Assembly (NCBI GenBank): GCA_009777435.1
Contig: WRLW01000021.1
Location: forward strand, 1-13,205
From: Oscillospiraceae bacterium
GTDB taxonomy: Bacteria > Bacillota > Clostridia > Oscillospirales > UBA929
Length of the DNA: 13,205 bases
Reading direction: 5' to 3'
In this document: positions 6,983 through 12,583 of the stretch, one piece after another
Position numbering within the stretch: the stretch's first letter is position 1
How the letters are laid out: each line of letters begins with the position of its first letter
Translations under genes and position numbers: made by a program
The notes under the pieces: generated by a model
The model's database searches: none
What the model was told of the DNA's origin: nothing
The model's input: only the letters and a program-made list of their open reading frames with translations

Positions 6983-7011
6983 ATAATACATGAATCGCGC
7001 GCGTTTGTAAA
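6983..7011 (-). promoter_or_regulatory. Putative sigma-A promoter of the hemerythrin gene
   Basis: On the minus strand TTTACA (7011-7006), 17 bases, then TATTAT (6988-6983). The predicted start is about 30 bases before ATG 6946, leaving room for the GGAGGG site. This gives hemerythrin a promoter separate from putP. Confidence 0.6.
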
Positions 7012-7072
7012 GGGCGTTAGGAAGCCGGATAAATTCGCGCCGGATCGCGGGCGATATCCGGGACGCGCGGCG

Positions 7073-7100
7073 GACGCGCCTCAACGGAGTGAGGCGCGTC
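7073..7100. repeat. Perfect 11-bp inverted repeat after putP
   Basis: GACGCGCCTCA (7073-7083) and TGAGGCGCGTC (7090-7100) pair perfectly around ACGGAG. It lies 16 bases beyond the putP stop on the minus strand and upstream of the hemerythrin promoter. No T-run follows on either strand, so it may be a factor-dependent terminator, an mRNA-end stabiliser or a protein-binding site. Confidence 0.5.
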
Positions 7101-7115
7101 TGGAAAATCCGGGCC

Positions 7116-8585
7116 TTAATCTTTAAGGGCTAAGGATTTGTCGAACAGCGCCTCGACCTCTTTGCCGGGGCCCTTGCCCGCGAGGGTGACGGCGACGGCG
7201 GCAATCAGGCCCGCGATAAAGCCGGGGACGATTTCATACAGTCCCGTACCTGACAGCGCGGGGACGGCTAACCATATCACGTCAGCCACGGCGCCAACCA
7301 CTATACCGGCCACGGCGCCCGCGAAGGTAAAGCGCTTCCAGAACAGGGACAGCAGTATGACCGGGCCGAACGCGGCGCCGAACACGCCCCAGGCGTTTCC
7401 GACCAGATCCATTATGGTGCCGCTGCCGGGGTTGGCGGCGATGACAACCGCGGCTATCGCGATTATGATGACCACAAAGCGCACCGACCAGAACATCTCT
7501 TTTTCGCTCGCGTTCTTGCGCAGGACGGGTTTATACACATCGGCCGTGAAAGCGGAGGCCGAGACCAGAAGCTGGGAGTCCGCCGTACTCATGGCGGCGG
7601 CCAAGATGGCCGACAGCAGAACGCCGGAGACCACGGCGGGGAATATCATACGCACCATTGATATAAACACAAGCGAGCTGTCCGAGATATTACCCAAGTA
7701 CAGGCGGCCGGCAATGGCCGTCAGAACGGCGAAAAACAGAATCAGGACATTCCATGTGATGCCGATCCTTGCGCTCTTTTTAACCTCTTTCTGCGAACGG
7801 ATGGCCATAAAGCGGATGATTATGTGAGGCATACCGAAATAGCCCAAGCCCCAGCCGATGCCGGAGAGTATGTCCGACCAGCTGGCCCAGTCCGATTTGC
7901 CGCTGCTCATGAAATTCCAGAAATTATCCGGGAAGCCGAGGGCGCCGCCTATGCCTGAATTGACTAACGCCAGCGCGAAAATGGGCGCGAGCATCAGCGC
8001 TCCCAGCATGAGCATCCCTTGGAAGAAATCCGTCCAGCACACGGCCTTGAACCCGCCGAGGAATGTATAAGCGACAATTATTAACGCGGCCGAGTACATC
8101 GCGATATTCGCGTCAATGCCCAGCACTGTGTTGAATAATGTTCCGCAGGCCTTGATGCTGGCGGCCGCGTATATGGCATAGGCAAACAGGAAAATCGCGG
8201 CGCATATTACCTGCAACGACTTGCTCTTGGAGAGAAAACGGTTGGTGAGGTACTGCGGCAGCGTAATGGAATCATTGGACGCGATAGAAAAGCGGCGCAG
8301 GCGCGGCGCCACGAAAATCCAGCTAAGTATATATCCGGCGGCAAGGCCGACGGCGATCCAGGTCTGGCCCATGCCATAAGCGTATATCGAGGCGGGCAGG
8401 CCCATGAGAACCCAGGCGCTCATGTCCGAGGCGCCCGCGGAGAGCGCCGATACCCACGGCCCCATCTCCCGGCCGCCTAAAAAATAATCCTTTTCCCCGC
8501 CCTTTGAACGGCGGAAGAAAAACACGCCCGTACACAGCATGACCACAAGATAAAGGATAAAAACCACAAGTTCCGTGTAATTCAT
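7116..8585 (-). CDS. putP: Sodium/proline symporter (SSS family)
   Basis: A 489-residue inner-membrane transporter of the solute:sodium symporter family with about 13 membrane segments, the usual size for PutP. The strongest mark is SAGASDMSAWVLMGLPAS (49-66), almost the same as the PutP region that holds Na+-site residues and the essential Asp near position 55 (here Asp54). DYFLGGREMGPWVSA just before it, and LPQYLTNRF and YTFLGGFKAVCWTDFFQG further on, also match proline symporters. The ATG has AAAGGGGTG at a long spacing of about 12 bases, and a TTGTAA-N17-TATAGT promoter lies upstream. It is divergent from the CheC-like gene. Proline import would serve osmoprotection, or redox and nitrogen metabolism such as Stickland reactions in clostridia. 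The exact substrate is inferred from family resemblance. Confidence 0.92.
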   Translation of the reverse strand: MNYTELVVFILYLVVMLCTGVFFFRRSKGGEKDYFLGGREMGPWVSALSAGASDMSAWVLMGLPASIYAYGMGQTWIAVGLAAGYILSWIFVAPRLRRFSIASNDSITLPQYLTNRFLSKSKSLQVICAAIFLFAYAIYAAASIKACGTLFNTVLGIDANIAMYSAALIIVAYTFLGGFKAVCWTDFFQGMLMLGALMLAPIFALALVNSGIGGALGFPDNFWNFMSSGKSDWASWSDILSGIGWGLGYFGMPHIIIRFMAIRSQKEVKKSARIGITWNVLILFFAVLTAIAGRLYLGNISDSSLVFISMVRMIFPAVVSGVLLSAILAAAMSTADSQLLVSASAFTADVYKPVLRKNASEKEMFWSVRFVVIIIAIAAVVIAANPGSGTIMDLVGNAWGVFGAAFGPVILLSLFWKRFTFAGAVAGIVVGAVADVIWLAVPALSGTGLYEIVPGFIAGLIAAVAVTLAGKGPGKEVEALFDKSLALKD

Positions 8586-8622
8586 ATCGACCGAACACCC
8601 CTTTAAGTATATTTCCTGAATT

Positions 8623-8651
8623 ACTATACACCATGGCTTTGAGGATTACAA
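8623..8651 (-). promoter_or_regulatory. Putative sigma-A promoter of putP
   Basis: On the minus strand TTGTAA (8651-8646), 17 bases, then TATAGT (8628-8623). The start site would be about 30 bases before the putP ATG. Confidence 0.6.
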
Positions 8652-8708
8652 GCCTAAAAACGGCGCGGCGGGAAAAATTTGCATTGGCTCCGATTTTATT
8701 TATAGGGG

Positions 8709-8737
8709 TTGAAAAAAATATCATTATATGCTATACT
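8709..8737 (+). promoter_or_regulatory. Putative sigma-A promoter of the cheC-like/cheD operon
   Basis: TTGAAA (8709-8714), 17 bases, then TATACT (8732-8737) preceded by TGC, an extended -10. It is a strong housekeeping-type match. No sigma-D-type motility promoter is seen, which is unusual for chemotaxis genes. Confidence 0.65.
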
Positions 8738-8788
8738 GCATGAGAATAGTTTGGGGCGTTGGGGGCCGATTTTAGGAGGCTTACGGAT

Positions 8789-9406
8789 ATGGCGATGGAA
8801 TCAAATTACAACGAGATACATTTTGACGTGATGCGCGAGATAGGCACGATAGGCTCCGGCAACGCGGTGACGTCGCTGTCGTCGATGCTCTCGCATCCTA
8901 TCGGCATAACCGTTCCAACCGTAAAAACGCTCGAATTTTCTCAGGTCGTCGATGACATGGGCGGAGAGGAGCAAATGATTGTCGGGCTGCTGCTGACCCT
9001 GAGCGGCGACGTCGAGGGCATGATAATGTTTTTGCTTCAAAAGGAGTTCTCGTATTTGATGCTCAACACCCTGCTGGGGAAAAATATCGAGAATTTTGAG
9101 CAGATAGACGATATGGGCTACTCGGCGCTCAAGGAAATATCAAGCATCATGGCCGCTTCTTATGTAAACGCTATTTCCGCGATGACCGGCCTGACCATCA
9201 AGCTCTCAACGCCGGATATCACGATCGATATGCTCGGGGCCATACTTAGCGTGCCGGCAATATATTACGCCAACATAAGCGATAAGCTAATTTATATTGA
9301 GGGTCAGTTCAACAGTCAGGGACAAACCACGCCCTGTCATATCCTCATGATCCCCGACGAGGACTCTCTCAATAAAATAATGATCAAGCTTGGAATTGAA
9401 ATATGA
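8789..9406 (+). CDS. CheC-family protein lacking both catalytic asparagines
   Basis: A 205-residue protein with the duplicated CheC fold. CheC phosphatases dephosphorylate CheY-P and bind CheD, using two active sites of the form (D/S)-x3-E-x2-N-x22-P. Both frames are clear: Asp13, Glu17, Pro43 in the first and Ser112, Glu116, Pro142 in the second. The catalytic Asn is Thr20 in the first site and Ser119 in the second (EIGTIGSGN and EISSIMAAS). It is therefore probably a poor or inactive phosphatase, kept perhaps as a CheD partner or phospho-regulator sensor. ATG 8789 has TAGGAGG nine bases upstream; the longer frame to 8759 lacks such a site. The stop overlaps the cheD start (ATGA), showing translational coupling. 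No CheA, CheY or receptor gene is nearby. Confidence 0.85.
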   Translation: MAMESNYNEIHFDVMREIGTIGSGNAVTSLSSMLSHPIGITVPTVKTLEFSQVVDDMGGEEQMIVGLLLTLSGDVEGMIMFLLQKEFSYLMLNTLLGKNIENFEQIDDMGYSALKEISSIMAASYVNAISAMTGLTIKLSTPDITIDMLGAILSVPAIYYANISDKLIYIEGQFNSQGQTTPCHILMIPDEDSLNKIMIKLGIEI

Positions 9407-9894
9407 GCAAAATAATTAAAGTTGGAATCGCTGATTTGAATGTGGCGAAAACGCCTGATATACTGGTCACATACGCGCTTGGCTCATGCGTCGGCATTTG
9501 CCTGTATGACGTATCGACCCGTATTTCGGGGCTGTCGCACATAATGCTTCCTATCAGCGAATCGGTCAGAGAAGGGCCGCTCGCGCAGCCGTACCGCTTC
9601 GCGGATACGGCCATACCCATCCTTGTAAAGAAAATGGAGCAGTTAGGCTCAAGCCGCTTCAGGATGAAGGCCAAAATCGCCGGAGGCGCGAAGATGTTCG
9701 CGGCGACCGGAAACACCTCTATTTCAAATATAGGGCTTCGCAATGTGGTCGCCGTAAAAGCGGCGTTATCTCAGCTAAGGATTCAAATCATTGCGGAGGA
9801 TACCGGAAAAGACTTCGGACGGACGGTATTCTTCCAGTCCGAGGACGGCAAGCTGATAGTCAAGTCCGCCACAAAGGGCGAATGGGTTCTTTAG
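9403..9894 (+). CDS. cheD: Chemoreceptor glutamine deamidase CheD
   Basis: A 163-residue cytoplasmic enzyme that deamidates specific glutamines of methyl-accepting chemotaxis proteins and is held or released by CheC. The catalytic residues are all visible: Thr23 and Cys29 in TYALGSCVG and His46 in GLSHIMLP, with spacing matching the known CheD triad. The conserved KIAGGAKMF segment and a C-terminal DTGKDFGRTVFF region also fit. Length is normal. The gene starts within the stop codon of the CheC-like gene by an ATGA overlap, so the two are made together. A strong terminator follows, so the unit ends here and the recombinase has its own control. It sits inside the feoB element, away from any chemotaxis operon. 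Confidence 0.93.
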   Translation: MSKIIKVGIADLNVAKTPDILVTYALGSCVGICLYDVSTRISGLSHIMLPISESVREGPLAQPYRFADTAIPILVKKMEQLGSSRFRMKAKIAGGAKMFAATGNTSISNIGLRNVVAVKAALSQLRIQIIAEDTGKDFGRTVFFQSEDGKLIVKSATKGEWVL

Positions 9895-9924
9895 AGCGGA
9901 TACCTTAAAATTACATATTCTCTG

Positions 9925-9951
9925 AAAGTCCCGGATATCCGGGGCTTTTTT
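9925..9951 (+). terminator. Intrinsic terminator after cheD
   Basis: AAAGTCCCGG (9925-9934) pairs with CCGGGGCTTT (9939-9948), with one G-T wobble, around an ATAT loop. The T-tract runs from 9946 to 9951. A clear rho-independent terminator. Confidence 0.85.
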
Positions 9952-9994
9952 ATCTTGGGCCGAGACCGTTGAGACGACGAGGGGCCTTGCGTTC

Positions 9995-10015
9995 CGGCGG
10001 GCGTAATAACCGCCG
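9995..10015. promoter_or_regulatory. Inverted repeat before the small ORF, candidate operator
   Basis: CGGCGG (9995-10000) and CCGCCG (10010-10015) flank GCGTAATAA. A TATACT at 10027-10032 lies just downstream, and the repeat covers the place of its -35. It could be an operator or RNA hairpin controlling the small ORF and recombinase. Apart from this, 9952-10043 holds nothing I recognise. Confidence 0.35.
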
Positions 10016-10058
10016 CTCCCCGCAAATATACTTGGAAGTAAACGGAGGGGTGACAAGC

Positions 10059-10241
10059 ATGGCAAAGGAACGCGAACCAGACGGCGGCAAAATAAATATC
10101 ATCCACGCTATGGCCGACGGAACGCTCAGAGCCTCCATAGACGGGTATATAATCCCCTATAACGAAACAACGGAGGCGGCCTACCGGCTTTTGGCCAAGT
10201 GGGCGGAAGCCAAAGACGGTAAGGACGCGGCGCCGGCCTGA
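10059..10241 (+). CDS. Small 60-residue protein upstream of the recombinase
   Basis: A small soluble protein that I cannot assign to a named family. It starts with a charged stretch (MAKEREPDGGK), continues with INIIHAMADGTLRASIDGYIIPYN, which looks like short beta strands, and ends in a helix AAYRLLAKWAEAKDG. ATG 10059 is preceded by GGAGGGG at eight bases, a very good site; the longer frame to 9969 is not needed. It lies 46 bases before the recombinase start with no terminator between, so the two are co-transcribed. Small proteins encoded next to serine integrases can be recombination directionality factors (SprB of SPbeta has 58 residues), so this is a candidate for that role. That is inference from position and size only. 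Confidence 0.7.
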   Translation: MAKEREPDGGKINIIHAMADGTLRASIDGYIIPYNETTEAAYRLLAKWAEAKDGKDAAPA

Positions 10242-10287
10242 AAAACGCCGCTATGCTCATGGCGCGATAAGCGGAGGTGTGCCGCCT

Positions 10288-11646
10288 GTGACCGAAAAAA
10301 TCACGAGAGCCGGCTGTTATGTGCGCGTATCGACCGAGAATCAACTGGAGAACTACAGTGTCGAGGAGCAGGCGGAGCGTTTGAAAGCTTACTGCTCGGC
10401 TAAGGGCTGGGAGGTTTATAGAATATATACCGACGGCGGGTTCTCAGGCGGGAATACCGAGCGCCCGGCCCTTAAACAAATGATTATCGACGCGCATAAC
10501 CGGAAAATCGATATGGTTATAGTGTATAAGTTAGATCGGCTGAGCCGGTCTCAAAAGGACACCCTGACCCTTATAGAGGATGAGTTTTTGAATAACGGCG
10601 TGGAATTCGCGTCCATGAGTGAAAACTTTGACACATCCTCTCCGCTCGGACGGGCTATGATAGGTATACTGTCGGTATTTGCCCAGCTTGAAAAAGACCA
10701 GATAACGGAACGCTTTACCATGGGCCGTATAGGACGGAGCAAGGCGGGCCGCTATCACGGCGGGCCTACCGCGCCGACCGGCTACGGCTACGCGGACGGC
10801 AAGCTGACGGTTGATGAATACAAGGCCATGCAGGTAAGGGAGGTGTTCGACAGGTTTTTGGCGGGATACGGCGTCAATTCCATTCAGCGCCATATGCGCG
10901 GCAAATACGGCGGGTGGGCAAGCCATACGCTTGTCCTCAACGTATTGAGGAATACGGTGTATATCGGGAAGGTTAAATTTATGCGGAAAACCTACGACGG
11001 TATTCATGAGCCTATAATCGCGGAGAACGTATTCCACAGGGCGCAGGCCCTGCTTAGTTCAAGGGACGCCCAAAAAACACCACCGCAGAAAACGCCCTTC
11101 AGGGCGGGCTATTTATTGACAAGCCTTGTGTACTGCGGCAGGTGCGGCGCTAAATATTCCGGGAATCACGGTTATTATAAATGTTATTCCCGCTCTAAAT
11201 CGGATAAAAAATATATCCTTGACCCAAGCTGTAAAAATAAAAACTGGGAGATAGCCGGCTTCGACGGCATAATAACGGGTGAAATAGCAAAGCTCGGGCA
11301 CGACCCGAAATATATAGATAGCTTCAAAAAGGAAGAGCCTGATACAAAGGCGCTCAACGGCCGGTTAAAAACCATCGACGCCCAAATATCTAAGCTCATC
11401 GGCTTATATCTGACAAACGGTATGCCTGACATTTCATCAAGGCTCGACGCGCTTAACGAGGAAAAAAACGCGCTTCTCAAAACGCTGTCCGCGCCCGCCG
11501 ATGAGGCCGGGCGGGAATTTGCCGCGCCGTCGGCCGGCGCCGTTTTTCGCAGCGCTCCCATAGAGGAAAAAAGAATGTTTGTAAGCAGCGTTATAAAATC
11601 GGTTATTGTGGACGGCGGGCAGGTCATCATAAACTGGCGCATATAG
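10288..11646 (+). CDS. Large serine recombinase (site-specific integrase)
   Basis: A 452-residue serine integrase, on the short side of the family. The N-terminal resolvase domain (about 8-150) has the nucleophile Ser15 in CYVRVSTENQ, with YKLDRLSRSQKD and GILSVFAQLEKDQI further on. The Recombinase domain spans about 158-231 (PTAPTGYGY to YIGKVKF). A zinc ribbon follows with Cys283, Cys286, Cys299 and Cys315, then a predicted coiled coil at about 352-402 of the kind that controls direction of recombination. GTG 10288 is preferred because GGAGG is ten bases upstream; GTG 10279 is too close to it. The stop lies five bases from the attR arm, as is common for an integrase next to its att site. 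It should catalyse integration into the feoB gate motif, and excision with a helper factor. Confidence 0.95.
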   Translation: MTEKITRAGCYVRVSTENQLENYSVEEQAERLKAYCSAKGWEVYRIYTDGGFSGGNTERPALKQMIIDAHNRKIDMVIVYKLDRLSRSQKDTLTLIEDEFLNNGVEFASMSENFDTSSPLGRAMIGILSVFAQLEKDQITERFTMGRIGRSKAGRYHGGPTAPTGYGYADGKLTVDEYKAMQVREVFDRFLAGYGVNSIQRHMRGKYGGWASHTLVLNVLRNTVYIGKVKFMRKTYDGIHEPIIAENVFHRAQALLSSRDAQKTPPQKTPFRAGYLLTSLVYCGRCGAKYSGNHGYYKCYSRSKSDKKYILDPSCKNKNWEIAGFDGIITGEIAKLGHDPKYIDSFKKEEPDTKALNGRLKTIDAQISKLIGLYLTNGMPDISSRLDALNEEKNALLKTLSAPADEAGREFAAPSAGAVFRSAPIEEKRMFVSSVIKSVIVDGGQVIINWRI

Positions 11647-11651
11647 CAAGC

Positions 11652-11680
11652 TCAGACATACCATATGTATGGGGTTTGGC
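11652..11680 (+). other. attR, right junction of the element in feoB
   Basis: The element half-site TCAGACATACCATA (11652-11665) is followed by the core TG (11666-11667) and host sequence TATGGGGTTTGGC encoding the FeoB gate motif. The half-site is the reverse complement of the one at attL. The match to attL across the core is ACCAT.TGTATGG with one mismatch. Confidence 0.88.
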
Positions 11681-12511
11681 TGTAACGCCGCGGGGGTGAT
11701 CGGGTGCCGCATCATAGACTCGCCGCGCGAACGGCTGATAGCTGTGCTGACAAACGCCTTTGTGCCGTGCAACGGGCGGTTTCCGACGCTGATAGCCGTT
11801 ATATCCATCTTTTTTGCCGGGGTCAATATAAGTCCCGGAGGGTCGCTGTTATCCGCGGCGCTGCTGACGGCCGCCATTGTCTTGGGCGTTGCGTTCACGC
11901 TCGGCGTGTCGCGACTGCTGTCGGCGACGCTGCTGAGGGGCAGCCCGTCGTCCTTCACGCTGGAGCTGCCGCCCTACCGCGCGCCAAGGATAGGCAGGGC
12001 GCTGACACGCTCGCTGCTCGACCGCACCCTGTTTGTGCTGGGGCGCGCCGTTGTGGTGGCCGCCCCGGCCGGGTTAGTCATATGGGCGCTGGCCAACATA
12101 ACGGCCGGCGGCGCGAGCCTGCTGTCGCACTGCGCGGGATTTTTGGATCCGTTTGCCAGACTGCTGGGGTTGGACGGCGTTATACTGCTCGCGTTTATAT
12201 TAGGATTCCCCGCCAACGAGATAGTGCTGCCCATAATTATTATGTCGTATCTGTCCACCGGAAGCATATTGGAGCTGAACAGCCTGCATGAGCTGAAGGA
12301 GCTGCTGGCCGCCAACGGCTGGACGCGCGTTACGGCGGTATCGGTCATATTGTTCTGTCTGGCGCACTGGCCGTGTTCGACGACGTGCCTTACCATACGC
12401 AAGGAGGCGGGCGCGAGGTGGGCCTTGGCGGCCATGCTGATACCCACCGCCGTTGGGATGGCCGCCTGCTTCCTGTTCGCGGCGGCGGCAAGGGCCTTCG
12501 CGGGTGTCTGA
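11666..12511 (+). CDS. feoB: FeoB 3' part, separated from its 5' part by the element
   Basis: These 281 codons complete the Fe2+ transporter. They begin with Cys-Met-Gly-Phe-Gly-Cys-Asn, the rest of the conserved first gate motif, and continue with NAFVPCNGRFPTLIAV. They then hold the second gate domain (LFVLGRAVVVAAPAGLVIWAL, GFPANEIVLPIIIMSY) and the conserved CSTTCLTIRKEAG near the C terminus. The frame joins exactly to codon 419 of the upstream part. An in-frame ATG exists at 11669 but no ribosome-binding site precedes it, so in the integrated state this is probably an untranslated or poorly translated fragment. It is only 22 bases after the recombinase stop with no terminator, so the recombinase transcript may run through it. 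The lack of stops or frameshifts suggests recent insertion or regular restoration. Confidence 0.92.
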   Translation, partial: CMGFGCNAAGVIGCRIIDSPRERLIAVLTNAFVPCNGRFPTLIAVISIFFAGVNISPGGSLLSAALLTAAIVLGVAFTLGVSRLLSATLLRGSPSSFTLELPPYRAPRIGRALTRSLLDRTLFVLGRAVVVAAPAGLVIWALANITAGGASLLSHCAGFLDPFARLLGLDGVILLAFILGFPANEIVLPIIIMSYLSTGSILELNSLHELKELLAANGWTRVTAVSVILFCLAHWPCSTTCLTIRKEAGARWALAAMLIPTAVGMAACFLFAAAARAFAGV

Positions 12512-12515
12512 GGGA

Positions 12516-12544
12516 TTGCCTTGGCGGGCGGGCCGTGCTATACT
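12516..12544 (+). promoter_or_regulatory. Putative sigma-A promoter of the nucleotidyltransferase gene
   Basis: TTGCCT (12516-12521), 17 bases, then TATACT (12539-12544) preceded by TGC. It begins four bases after the feoB stop and is one of the best promoter matches in the window. Confidence 0.6.
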
Positions 12545-12583
12545 GAACTCGCGGCGATTTTATACAGGAAAGGCGGGCGGCTC

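Larger units (their letters stand above)
6434..11665 (+). mobile_element. 5.2-kb serine-recombinase element integrated in feoB
   Basis: The element is bounded by two copies of a TG core (6434-6435 and 11666-11667), each within a short match (ACCAT.TGTATGG, 12 of 13 bases alike). Removing 5,232 bp between the cores restores the FeoB frame exactly. Joining the element ends gives 14-base perfect inverted arms around TG, as expected of a serine-integrase attP. It carries hemerythrin, putP, a CheC-like gene, cheD, a 60-residue ORF and, next to the right end, the recombinase. No replication, packaging, conjugation, toxin-antitoxin or resistance gene is seen. Two terminal genes point inward or outward without a clear terminator at either junction. 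The boundaries are read from sequence; mobility and direction control are inferred. Confidence 0.9.

Noticed and set aside
7138..7827. Plus-strand frame of 229 codons opposite putP
   Set aside because: Antisense shadow of a strongly conserved symporter; composition is Thr/Ala/Pro-rich and typical of shadow frames.
8760..8775. GCCGAT upstream of the CheC-like gene as part of a sigma-D flagellar promoter
   Set aside because: No TAAA box at the required distance, and it would start transcription at the ribosome-binding site. A good sigma-A promoter lies upstream.
6434..11667. Prophage or insertion sequence as the interrupting element
   Set aside because: No capsid, tail, lysis, replication or DDE transposase gene, and no terminal inverted repeats of IS type. 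The paired short arms only make sense as a joined attP of a serine integrase.
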